From NCBI GenBank assembly GCA_028699795.1, contig JAQVTZ010000072.1:1-9324 (forward strand): DNA of 9,324 bases. The letters run 5' to 3'. The position numbers and the translations under genes are program-made. Positions 1 through 8,225 of this stretch are shown piece after piece (positions within the stretch are counted from its first letter, which is position 1; each line of letters opens with the position of its first letter). The notes beneath the pieces are model-generated. The model searched no databases. It saw only the letters and a program-made list of their open reading frames with translations, and was not told the origin of the DNA. This stretch comes from Clostridia bacterium. GTDB taxonomy: Bacteria; Bacillota; Clostridia; Christensenellales; DTU072.

Positions 1-2670
1 GTCGGGGAATAAACAGGTTTTGGAAGACGGCTTGCCCGAAATAAATAAATGTTGTCTTGCTCTGGTCATTGCCACATAGAGCAGTCGGATTTGTTCTGAC
101 TTGCGGTCGTTTTCCTGTTTAAGCTTGAGCGCGACGGTAGACAAGGTATCCGTTTTTCTGCCCTCGTCGTTGATGTGCATAATTGCAATCCCTAGCTTAA
201 CATCTAAAGCAATCATGCCCGAATCCATCATTTTTTTGCGCTTTTTTATTGTAGTACCGCTGTTGTCCTCTAAGATAATGTCACCCGAGTTTTGCGCCCC
301 TTTGGGGCTGTACTCAGCGCAAGGCAAAAAAACAACGGGATACTCCAACCCCTTGCTTTTGTGTACGGTTGTTAGCGTGACGCAATCATCCGCCACAGAC
401 GCCGTTACGCTCTCTTCTTCTGCGCAACCGCAAAAATGAAGAAAAGCCTTGAGCGTCGATGCATTTTCTTTCTCTGTGAGCGAAAACACGAAAGCATTTA
501 CTCTGCGGATTTGGTTGTCGCCCAAAGATAACAGGTAGCCGTCGTAGCCTGTTTCGGAAATCAGCCTGTCCAACAGCTCGCGCATGCTCAAAAAAGCCGA
601 AAGTCTTCTGTATTTTCGAAGCAGTCCAAACAATTTTTGTATCTTATTTTCTATACTTTTGTTACCCTTATATGCTTTTACGGATTCCCAAAAGTAGCCT
701 TTGGGTGTGACAGAACGGATTTCTAACAGCTCTTTGTCGTTCAATTTACCGAAATAGGACAACATAACGGCGGTAAGCGGAAAATCCTGTCTGTCATTAT
801 CGAGTAATTTTGCAAAACAAATCAATAATTCTGTGGGGGAGGTGTTGCCCTTTTCGCGAAACCCTTCGGCCTCGAAAGGAATATTGCGCCGTCTTAGTTC
901 GGCAATGATATCGGCGCCCGAGCTCCTTGCGCGGAATAAGATAGCCATATCACTGTAACGGCAAAGGCGGTAATTGTCGGATTTCGCATCGTAAATGTAC
1001 GCTTTGCCTACCATTGCCTGTATCCTGTCCGCAATATATAACGCTTCGGACGAGGGCTTTTCGGAATAGCGGGGTCCGTTGGTTACGCTGTAATATGCGG
1101 GATATGCTTCGGTATCCTCTCTTTCATTTTCAAAAAACGCCACTTCGGCATCGGGAAAGTCGTTTTGTTTTTTGACCTTTTTATCCGGCCCGTAAATCAA
1201 ACGCGCGTCCTTTCGGTAGTCGATGCCGCCTAAATCGTATACCATAACTTCGTCAAAAACCATATTGATAAACCGCAATACTTCTTCGGAAGAACGGAAA
1301 TTTTCGTTAAAATGAAGGTTGAGGCCCTCTTTGGTCGCTTCGTAACGGTCTTTTTTATCCAAAAAGATGGCGGGTTCGGCAAAACGAAACTTATATATCG
1401 ATTGTTTGACATCGCCCACCATAAACACATTGCCGCGTGAAATCCTTGCGATAATCGACTCTTGCAGATAATTGGTGTCTTGATACTCATCGATGAAGAT
1501 GCTGTCAATCCCGTTGCGCATCTCTTCGGCAACGGATTCGTTGTTAAGGATTTGCAAGGCGTAATGCTCGATATCGGCGAAATCCGCCCGTTTTTCGCGG
1601 TCTTTTGCTTTGCGGTAAGCATCGTCTACTTTGCAGGCGATGTCGAATAACTTGGTTACCGCTTTGCGTGACTCTTTTTCGGCGTTTAGGGCATCCTTAA
1701 AACAGCCACCGAAACGGTTATGGGTCTCTTCGATAAATTCATTGGCTGCCGAAATAACCGTTTTTGCATGCTCTAATGCGCTCTTTTCGGCATCTTCCAT
1801 GTTGCTGCGAATTCTAAGGTGATTGGTTTTTTGTTTTTCTGAAAGAGCGGCAATCGCGAACAAGTTGGCGATGTCTTTCGCATGCGTGATATTCAGTAGC
1901 ATATCGCGGCAAATGCATAACATATCGGAAAACGCCGAAAATATTTTTTGGTCTGTCGAAAAGCAATTGAGTGTTGTATATTCTGTTTCGCATAGCCCCG
2001 CTAGTCTTGCCGCCTTTCTGCGGTAATGCTTGAGGATATAATGCGATGTCTCGCATTCCTCCACCTTGCCGCCCAACATGGTTAGCGCGCGGAAGATAAA
2101 CGCATCGGCATCTGACTGCACCGCAAGAAATTTATGAATATCGTCTATCGCCTTGCGGAGTCTGTCAATTTCTCTCCTTGCCGTAAACTTGTCGACCAAT
2201 TCGAAAAACTCTTTATCGTGGGACTCGAGGTATTGTTCAAGCACTTCCTCTCTTGCCTCGGCAAACATCGCATCCGCTTCACCCTGATCGATAACGGAAA
2301 CGAGAGGGTCTTTTTCTATTACTTCGAAATATCTTTTGAATATCTCGGCGCAAAAACTGTCTATTGTGGAAATGTTGGATACGGGTATGCCGTTAATCTG
2401 TTTACGGATTCGTTCGCGTTCGCGCTCGTCCGTAGCGGCACGCAACTTTTCGTACAGCTTGTCGCTAAGTTTTTGCTTCATCTCTTCGGCGATTGCCTTG
2501 GTGAAGGTAATTACGACCAGTTTCCCGATGTCGGCGCTCTCGGAGGCAAACAGATAATCCGCTATTTTTTGTACCATAACAGTGGTCTTGCCACTCCCCG
2601 CAGAGGCGCTAATGAGCAAATTGCCTCGGGAAGAAAGCGCTTTGTCCTGCATCGTTGTCCATTTAGTCAT
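1..2670 (-). CDS. addA: AddA, helicase-nuclease subunit A (partial, 3' end outside window)
   Basis: This is the helicase and nuclease subunit of the AddAB complex, which unwinds and degrades double-strand DNA ends and prepares 3' tails for RecA. The frame is open for 890 codons from the ATG at 2670 to the window edge, with no stop. Superfamily 1A helicase motifs appear in order: Q motif near Gln8, Walker A AGSGKT with Lys28, motif Ia TFTKA near residue 55, motif II DEYQDTN at 394-400, motif III around Gly419-Asp420, motif IV NFRSS from Asn457, motif V TVHKSKGLEYP from about 768, and motif VI LLYVAMTRAR around 855-864. Family members are usually about 1150-1250 residues and carry a RecB-like nuclease domain at the C-terminus, which would lie beyond position 1. 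The start is fixed by the Q motif and Walker A near the N-terminus and by an AAGGAGG site 9 bases upstream. The ATG lies inside the end of addB (8-base overlap), suggesting translational coupling. Confidence 0.96.
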   Translation of the reverse strand, partial: MTKWTTMQDKALSSRGNLLISASAGSGKTTVMVQKIADYLFASESADIGKLVVITFTKAIAEEMKQKLSDKLYEKLRAATDERERERIRKQINGIPVSNISTIDSFCAEIFKRYFEVIEKDPLVSVIDQGEADAMFAEAREEVLEQYLESHDKEFFELVDKFTARREIDRLRKAIDDIHKFLAVQSDADAFIFRALTMLGGKVEECETSHYILKHYRRKAARLAGLCETEYTTLNCFSTDQKIFSAFSDMLCICRDMLLNITHAKDIANLFAIAALSEKQKTNHLRIRSNMEDAEKSALEHAKTVISAANEFIEETHNRFGGCFKDALNAEKESRKAVTKLFDIACKVDDAYRKAKDREKRADFADIEHYALQILNNESVAEEMRNGIDSIFIDEYQDTNYLQESIIARISRGNVFMVGDVKQSIYKFRFAEPAIFLDKKDRYEATKEGLNLHFNENFRSSEEVLRFINMVFDEVMVYDLGGIDYRKDARLIYGPDKKVKKQNDFPDAEVAFFENEREDTEAYPAYYSVTNGPRYSEKPSSEALYIADRIQAMVGKAYIYDAKSDNYRLCRYSDMAILFRARSSGADIIAELRRRNIPFEAEGFREKGNTSPTELLICFAKLLDNDRQDFPLTAVMLSYFGKLNDKELLEIRSVTPKGYFWESVKAYKGNKSIENKIQKLFGLLRKYRRLSAFLSMRELLDRLISETGYDGYLLSLGDNQIRRVNAFVFSLTEKENASTLKAFLHFCGCAEEESVTASVADDCVTLTTVHKSKGLEYPVVFLPCAEYSPKGAQNSGDIILEDNSGTTIKKRKKMMDSGMIALDVKLGIAIMHINDEGRKTDTLSTVALKLKQENDRKSEQIRLLYVAMTRARQHLFISGKPSSKTCLFPD

Positions 2671-5600
2671 CACGCGTCTCCTCCTTTTTTGCTTGAGGCT
2701 TACATTTTTCGGATATCCTTCTGCAATTTACCGTATCCGCGCCACCACAGAGGAGCAGATACCTGCAATTCGCGCAACCATTATTCTTTTGGGGACTCTT
2801 TTCTATGTTGCCCGCAAGAAGTTCTTGCAACGCGAGTTTCGCGATTTCGACATTGTAATCGATATAATCTTTTAGTACCGATTTTTCTACAGCATATTTG
2901 CAAACGATTTTGTTTTTTGCATTCAGTTTCGCATGAATTGTTTCGGACTCGGCAATGCCGTTTTTTTCTTGCAACGCGTAAATCCCGTTGTCGAAATTGC
3001 CTAATTCGGATTCGTCAAAATAACCGTTCAGCAAAAACGGTTTATCCTCTTTGCCGGGAGCATCCGAGATGGGAAGATAAAAGGCGCCCTCGGGCTCGTA
3101 TCCAAGATGTTCGAGGGCTCTTAAATATAGCCATAATTGCAAACTGTTGCCATAATAAGCGTCTGGTGACTTCGCGGATCCTGTTTTGTAATCTATCACG
3201 ACCGCTTTTATTATTGGTTCGTCCTCTTTTGTGTCCACTCTGTCGATTTTTCCGCGTATTAAGAAACGGTTGCCATCGACATGCAAAACAATTTCGTCGT
3301 CGTCGCCGAAACTATGTTCGACAAGCGCAGGAGTATAAGAAGATTTTTTTACCTTGTCTGCAAGCGTCAGTGTCAGTTTTGCGCATTCTTTGCGAATGCT
3401 TTCTAATGCGTTTTTCGTAAACAAATCAGAACTGTCACCCACGGTTTTAAGGTCGGAAAAGACCTCTTTAATAACTGTTTCCGAAACCGCTTTTAGTTCT
3501 TTGGTACTCATTTTGCGAAGCGCGCCCTTGGTGCGTCGGAAAAACAATTCTAACACCCTGTGTATCACAATCCCCGCGTTGTTGCGTTGCAGTTTGCCGT
3601 CTCTTCGCGGTATCAGTTTGAGTCCGTGTTGCAAATGGTGGGCATAAGGACATTGGAAATAAGACTCGAGTTGTGTCGCCTTAGTAAGATAACGACCATG
3701 TTCGTCTTTGCCGAAATATAAGGCACCATCAGGTTTTTGGTATAAAGCGGGTCTGTAAATGAGCTCGTCTATTCTTGCGCGGTACTCTTCCGACAACGAA
3801 CAATACAATATATCAAGGTTTTGGGATACTTTATCCCCGCTTCGGGAAACTTTAGGCAGCGTTTGTAGAAACTCAAAGAAAGCATTCTTTTGGGAAGCGG
3901 CCGCGGAAGACAATGCCTCGTTATCTTCTGCCGCCATGACAGAGTGTTTTGCATAAAGACTTATCGGTTTGGTATCAACGATATCTTTTAGTTCCGCGAC
4001 CACGGGAGAGGGTCTTGTCTTGCGTCCGTCGGGGGCGAGCCCCGAATACCCGAAATAAATTCGTCGGGATGCTTTGGTAAACAAATCAAGCAACGCGAAC
4101 ATATCTTCTTTCATGAGATCGGGCGGTGCGGGATAAAGGCGCAAACCCACTTTTTCCATAAGGACGGAGTCTTTTGCGGAGATAATCGCTTGATAGGTGT
4201 GTGCCGCTGGCAAAACATCACCCGTTGCGGTTATAACAAATAGTATTTCTAGTTTGTCGTAAAGGCTGTCCGACAGGTTGCCGACAAACACGCAATCGGC
4301 ATACTGAGGGATGAGAGATAGTTCCGTGCCCTCAATACACGAGGTCAGAATATTTTTACACTCTCCAAATGGATACTCTTCATTGCCGATTAAGGTTTCG
4401 ATTTCATCTAATAGTTGGAATAGTTTTTGGATTGCTTGCAAATTGCTTGCTTTAATTAACGCATCATCGGCAAGCTCTGTTTCGTTTTGTAGAATTGTCG
4501 CAACCTCTTCGCGACCCATAAACGCTCGGCAAACACGGGAAAATTCCCCCGCAAGTTGCTTTTTTGTACCGAAAACGGAGAGATCCTTTGCAATTTTTTG
4601 TCTAACGGCCTCGGGTACTCCGCCTTGGTTGGGAAAAGGTGTTAGAAATCCAGCATAGTTGATGCAGTGCTCCAACACATAGTTTTCGAATTCGTCGGCA
4701 TCGGTGTTCTCTATCCCGCACAGCGGATTTTTGACATAAGCCAAGATTTTGTCTTGCCGAAACCCAAATTCCACCGTATCTAATGCGGATAAAAGATATT
4801 TTGTCCCAAGGGCGTCTTTCATTCGGTATTTTTGATCGATAAAACACGGGATACCGTATCGGGCAAAGATATTGCGTATCAATTCGCGGTATTTATCGTT
4901 GCAACAAACCACGCCGATATCTTTATAACGCAACCCTTTGCATGAAGTCCATGAGACAATTTCTTTGGCAATGCCGTTAATCTCTTCATAAACGGTATTT
5001 TCTTCAACTAAAACGAACTTGTCGTCTGCACGCGCTTTTTCGCCGCTTGCGGCAAACAATCCTCTGTTTAGCGTACCGAAAGGCTCCTGTAGCGTTTCGA
5101 AACACTCGATTTCACGATACTCCGCTCCGTACAATTCGACAAGGTCCTTCAAACGCTCGAGCGTATAAAAAGGATAGTAAGAGGCGTTTTTTCCTCCGTT
5201 ATAGGGTGTCACACCGATGCTTACCGATTTTGCGTGACGCATGAGCGCGGCAATTATCTGGTACTGTTTGGCCGAAAAAGAAGAAAAACCCGCGATATAA
5301 ATATCGGCTCCTCGTATAAATTCGGACTTGTTGGCGTCGGCTAAAAAGCGGTCCAAACGCAATGTGCCGTCGGGATATCCTTCTTCTAACTCTTTTATAT
5401 ATTCCTTATATAATAGAGCAATATCCAGCGCTTTTTTCTTTGTGTTTTTGTCAAGGCTGTCCGCCGCTTGCAAAATATCTTCGGGCGAATGACAATTGTT
5501 GCGGAAAGAAGTAATGACGGCATACATTTCGGAAGCGAAACCGGGCATCCGCGCCACTCTGCCGTAATGAACAAGATTGTCCGCATGGCGGTTCAGAACC

Positions 5601-5875
5601 TTTTTGAAAACCAACAATGCCCCCTCTTTGGTAAGGCAATCCCCCGCCGTAGGCCCCAACGCCTTAACGGCAAGTCTCATAAACGACACGACATCGATAT
5701 TGAAAGTCGCGCTGATTCCTAAGCGCTCGAAAATCGCTTTTTCTACCGAAAGCGAAAATTTGTCGGGAGCAATGAAAATAGGATGCGTCCCTTGTGTGTT
5801 TTGAACACCGAGCGCATCAATAACCGCATTGCAAGCGGAATTGAGTGTGTTGGAACTATAAAAGGTAATTTTCAT
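2663..5875 (-). CDS. addB: AddB, helicase-nuclease subunit B with iron-sulfur nuclease domain
   Basis: This is the second subunit (1070 residues) of the AddAB end-resection enzyme. In the family it supplies one nuclease, scans for Chi and has a largely inactive helicase fold. The C-terminal RecB-like nuclease domain is intact: His772 in GIVIHRVLE, Asp878 in GKIDRVD, Asp895 and Lys897 in VIDYKTG, and Gln913 to Tyr917 in QLWLY. Four cysteines for a 4Fe-4S staple are present: Cys742 in QCPYAHH, and Cys1034, Cys1037 and Cys1043 in CxxCxxxxxC. This spacing matches AddB proteins such as that of Bacillus subtilis. The N-terminus begins with the expected beta strand (KITFYSS), but the next residues lack GxxGxGKT, so the Walker A motif is missing. 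Length is close to the usual 1100-1170. The gene starts 17 bases after the upstream glycosidase and overlaps addA by 8 bases, so it sits mid-operon. Its ribosome binding site is weak. Confidence 0.95.
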   Translation of the reverse strand: MKITFYSSNTLNSACNAVIDALGVQNTQGTHPIFIAPDKFSLSVEKAIFERLGISATFNIDVVSFMRLAVKALGPTAGDCLTKEGALLVFKKVLNRHADNLVHYGRVARMPGFASEMYAVITSFRNNCHSPEDILQAADSLDKNTKKKALDIALLYKEYIKELEEGYPDGTLRLDRFLADANKSEFIRGADIYIAGFSSFSAKQYQIIAALMRHAKSVSIGVTPYNGGKNASYYPFYTLERLKDLVELYGAEYREIECFETLQEPFGTLNRGLFAASGEKARADDKFVLVEENTVYEEINGIAKEIVSWTSCKGLRYKDIGVVCCNDKYRELIRNIFARYGIPCFIDQKYRMKDALGTKYLLSALDTVEFGFRQDKILAYVKNPLCGIENTDADEFENYVLEHCINYAGFLTPFPNQGGVPEAVRQKIAKDLSVFGTKKQLAGEFSRVCRAFMGREEVATILQNETELADDALIKASNLQAIQKLFQLLDEIETLIGNEEYPFGECKNILTSCIEGTELSLIPQYADCVFVGNLSDSLYDKLEILFVITATGDVLPAAHTYQAIISAKDSVLMEKVGLRLYPAPPDLMKEDMFALLDLFTKASRRIYFGYSGLAPDGRKTRPSPVVAELKDIVDTKPISLYAKHSVMAAEDNEALSSAAASQKNAFFEFLQTLPKVSRSGDKVSQNLDILYCSLSEEYRARIDELIYRPALYQKPDGALYFGKDEHGRYLTKATQLESYFQCPYAHHLQHGLKLIPRRDGKLQRNNAGIVIHRVLELFFRRTKGALRKMSTKELKAVSETVIKEVFSDLKTVGDSSDLFTKNALESIRKECAKLTLTLADKVKKSSYTPALVEHSFGDDDEIVLHVDGNRFLIRGKIDRVDTKEDEPIIKAVVIDYKTGSAKSPDAYYGNSLQLWLYLRALEHLGYEPEGAFYLPISDAPGKEDKPFLLNGYFDESELGNFDNGIYALQEKNGIAESETIHAKLNAKNKIVCKYAVEKSVLKDYIDYNVEIAKLALQELLAGNIEKSPQKNNGCANCRYLLLCGGADTVNCRRISEKCKPQAKKEETRDD
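2680..2686 (-). promoter_or_regulatory. Ribosome binding site of addA inside addB
   Basis: On the minus strand AAGGAGG lies 9 bases before the addA ATG (2670), within the last codons of addB. It supports this start codon and independent ribosome loading, in addition to coupling through the ATGACTAA overlap. Confidence 0.8.
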
Positions 5876-5892
5876 CGTTTGTAATTTTCTCG

Positions 5893-8091
5893 CTAATCGC
5901 TTACCAGAAATTCAGTAAGTTTGCCGTCTTCCCAAGCAAGGGCGACGGTTTTGTTGCCCCGCGCTTTTAGACCGGATATTCTGCCGCTCTTCCAATTGCT
6001 TGGCAGGGCTGGCAACGGTACTATTTCTCCGTTATGGCTCTGAAGCAACATTTCTGCGATGGCGGCGGTTGCGCCAAAGTTGCCGTCTATTTGGAAAGGA
6101 GGATGAGCGCTAAGCAGAGAACCATAGCTTCCGCCCAAACGGTTGGCGGGTGTGGACAGGCGGAGCATGAGTTTTAGCAGTCCATATGCTTTATCCCCGT
6201 CGCCCAATCTTGCCCGCAGACACGCTTTCCATGCAAGACTCCAGCTTGTGCCGTCGTCTTTGCGACGCTCTAAGGTTTTGGCGCAGGCTTTGGCAAGCTC
6301 GGGGGTTTCTTGGGGTGTGATTTCGGATGCGGGATAGAGGCCGTAAAGATGCGACAGATGTCTGTGATCGGTTTGGGTTTCGGTGTAATCGTCGTACCAC
6401 TCTTGCAGATAGCCTTTAGACGATAAATGATAAGGATACAACTTGAACAGGGCGGACCGAACCTTGCTGAAAACTTCCCCCGAAGGGTCGCTTACCTCTT
6501 CTTTGGCGGCAAGATAGTTTGCAAAAAGCGTGCGAATGACCGCCATGTCGACGGTTGCCGCCTTATTGTAAGCATAACGCTCGCTTTTTATATAAAAATG
6601 ATTTTCGGGACTTACGCCGGGCGAAGCAACCAATTTGCCGCTTATCTTGTCTTGGGACAAATAATCCAAATAAAACACTACGGCCTTTTCCATAACGGGT
6701 AACGCTTCTTTTTCGAGAAAGTTCTTGTCTTTTGTAAAAAGATAATGTTCGTACAAATGTTGGCACAACCATCCCGCCGCGCCGATAAACAGGGCATATG
6801 CCGAGGGATTGGAATTGCTTTCGCCACCCACAGGCGCGGTATGCCCCCATATGTCGGAGTTGTGTCCCGTTGTCCATCCGTTCATGTGAAAAGTACGCGT
6901 CGCAGTCTCTTGACCCTGTATTGACATCTTTTTAATTAACTCAAAAAGAGGGGTATGGCACTCGCTTAAATTGCAGACCTCGGCGGGCCAATAATTCATT
7001 TGTGTATTGACATTGACCGTATAGTTTGCAGACCATGGCGGCCGGGCGTTGCGGTTCCATATCCCTTGCAGATTGGCAGCTTGCGTGCCTTCGCGGGAGG
7101 AGGCAATCATGAGATATCTTCCGAACTGAAACTGCGTCACGATAAGCGCGTTGGAAGGGTCTTCTCCTTTTTTGACCGCCTTTAACGCTTTAATCATGCT
7201 GTCGGGAGAACGCTCTGCGCCGTTGAGCTCGAAGCGTACTCTGTCGTAAAGCGATTTATAATCTGCAATGTGCTCGGCCTTGAGCGCGTCATAACCCTTT
7301 GCCGCGGCGGCTTCGAGTTTTGTTCGTATATAGGTCCTCGGGTCGGTTTCGCCTCCGTAAGTGGTTTTGGATACATAGTATAATTCTAATTTGCGGAAGT
7401 CCAAGACTCTCATGCCGCCCATTAGATACTGCAATTTGCCGTCCGTGACGATTTTGACGCCGCACCAAGCCGTCATCCCTTTATTTTTCGTATCGTAAAC
7501 AATGGGTTTGGGCGTATAGTGATAATTGGGATATACACGGGAAGGCGCTTGCACGCGCATCCAGAAAATGCCGTTTTCGAAGGTGGTACCGCTTTTGAGA
7601 GGAGTTTGAAAATCCATTCTGCAACGGTTCACAAAGTCAAACTCCATTTTTTTGACAAAACATCCCGCAGGATGCGAAACAAAACTTTCGGCCTCACACC
7701 TTGCGCCGTAACTTCGATAAAAATATTGCAACAAAGCATTGTCTAAATCTAAAACACGACGGTACTTCGTAACAAAATGTGGATACCCCGCAAAAACAAG
7801 CCGCCCGATAGGAAGATAGGATTCCGTATATTCTCCCAACATGCGCTTATTGATGATTTTCTCGGTTTCGGCGAATTTTTCGTTTGCGATTGCTTCTCTT
7901 GCAGCGGCCAAAGCGCCTGCGGCGTCTACGGTTTTATCTTTTCCGTAACCGGACCAAAAAGTATCATCATTTAGCCAAATACTGCCGAACAGAGGGTTAC
8001 AACTGTCCATCACGCCGATGTTGCCGTTCCCCTGTGGATAGCAGTCTTCCCACCTTAATGCCCATAGTTTGCTTTTGATGAATGTTTTCAT
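5893..8091 (-). CDS. Glycoside hydrolase family 95 (alpha-L-fucosidase type), no signal peptide
   Basis: This 732-residue protein has the family GH95 signature; members hydrolyse terminal alpha-L-fucose, often alpha-1,2-linked, by inversion, and some act on alpha-L-galactose. Near the N-terminus GNGNIG (21-26) and LNDDTFWSG (40-48) match the start of the family's beta-sandwich domain. The helical barrel carries NVNTQMNYW (360-368), whose Asn360 and Asn362 fit the pair that activates the water in the bifidobacterial AfcA enzyme. Glu496 in SPEN fits the general acid and Asp669 in FQIDGNFG also fits the active site. All expected catalytic residues therefore appear present. An upstream in-frame ATG (8121) would add 10 residues, but AGGAG lies 6 bases before the ATG at 8091 and a promoter -10 box overlaps the longer start region, so 8091 is chosen. 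The N-terminus is polar and lacks a signal peptide, which suggests a cytosolic enzyme acting on imported oligosaccharides. It is first in an apparent operon with addB and addA. Exact substrate is not determined. Confidence 0.92.
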   Translation of the reverse strand: MKTFIKSKLWALRWEDCYPQGNGNIGVMDSCNPLFGSIWLNDDTFWSGYGKDKTVDAAGALAAAREAIANEKFAETEKIINKRMLGEYTESYLPIGRLVFAGYPHFVTKYRRVLDLDNALLQYFYRSYGARCEAESFVSHPAGCFVKKMEFDFVNRCRMDFQTPLKSGTTFENGIFWMRVQAPSRVYPNYHYTPKPIVYDTKNKGMTAWCGVKIVTDGKLQYLMGGMRVLDFRKLELYYVSKTTYGGETDPRTYIRTKLEAAAAKGYDALKAEHIADYKSLYDRVRFELNGAERSPDSMIKALKAVKKGEDPSNALIVTQFQFGRYLMIASSREGTQAANLQGIWNRNARPPWSANYTVNVNTQMNYWPAEVCNLSECHTPLFELIKKMSIQGQETATRTFHMNGWTTGHNSDIWGHTAPVGGESNSNPSAYALFIGAAGWLCQHLYEHYLFTKDKNFLEKEALPVMEKAVVFYLDYLSQDKISGKLVASPGVSPENHFYIKSERYAYNKAATVDMAVIRTLFANYLAAKEEVSDPSGEVFSKVRSALFKLYPYHLSSKGYLQEWYDDYTETQTDHRHLSHLYGLYPASEITPQETPELAKACAKTLERRKDDGTSWSLAWKACLRARLGDGDKAYGLLKLMLRLSTPANRLGGSYGSLLSAHPPFQIDGNFGATAAIAEMLLQSHNGEIVPLPALPSNWKSGRISGLKARGNKTVALAWEDGKLTEFLVSD

Positions 8092-8097
8092 ATTTTT

Positions 8098-8102
8098 CTC
8101 CT
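8098..8102 (-). promoter_or_regulatory. Ribosome binding site of the GH95 gene
   Basis: AGGAG on the minus strand lies 6 bases before the ATG at 8091. It decides the start in favour of the 732-residue form over the 742-residue reading. Confidence 0.8.
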
Positions 8103-8112
8103 GCCCCGACTC

Positions 8113-8141
8113 ATTATACAATGTATCGGGAGACCCGTCAA
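8113..8141 (-). promoter_or_regulatory. Sigma-A type promoter of the GH95-addB-addA operon
   Basis: On the minus strand the -35 box TTGACG (8141-8136) is followed after exactly 17 bases by a perfect -10 box TATAAT (8118-8113). This is one mismatch from the vegetative sigma consensus and should be strong. Transcription would begin near 8106, only about 15 bases before the GH95 ATG and just upstream of its AGGAG. An imperfect dyad overlaps the -35 box (see findings). No other convincing promoter was seen between here and addA. Confidence 0.85.
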
Positions 8142-8165
8142 CAATGGGTTGTCAGGATAATGCGA

Positions 8166-8200
8166 TTTAAAAATAAAACCCGCGCAACTTGCGCGGGTTT
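8166..8200 (-). terminator. Intrinsic terminator after rpsR
   Basis: A perfect 10-base-pair inverted repeat (AAACCCGCGC at 8176-8185 and GCGCGGGTTT at 8191-8200) has a 5-base loop. On the minus strand it is followed directly by a T-rich run (TTTTATTTTTA). This is a classic rho-independent terminator about 25 bases below the rpsR stop codon, and it separates the ribosomal protein operon from the GH95 promoter. In the plus direction the T run is poor, so it is mainly a minus-strand signal. Confidence 0.92.
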
Positions 8201-8225
8201 AATCTTATATTGAAAATGCAATTTT

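Noticed and set aside
1230..1622. A 130-codon minus-strand open frame
   Set aside because: It is an out-of-frame reading inside addA, directly over helicase motifs II-IV, with low-complexity basic composition.
1500..2500. Repeated CATCTCTTCGGC strings in addA
   Set aside because: They encode Ala-Glu-Glu-Met stretches in the same codon usage at irregular distances, so they are codon bias and not a repeat element.
1..2670. Possibility that the left 2.7 kb is non-coding or a decayed gene
   Set aside because: Reading the minus strand from the ATG at 2670 shows no stop codon to position 1 and all helicase motifs in order, so it is an intact partial addA.
2134..3420. A 428-codon open frame on the plus strand
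   Set aside because: It lies opposite the start of addA and the end of addB, both of which show clear family motifs. Its translation is Arg/Cys/Phe-rich with no recognisable domain and no ribosome binding site, so it is a shadow frame.
8092..8225. Small RNA gene or riboswitch between rpsR and the GH95 gene
   Set aside because: The space is taken up by the rpsR terminator and the GH95 promoter. No further conserved structure was seen, and the predicted leader is too short for a riboswitch.
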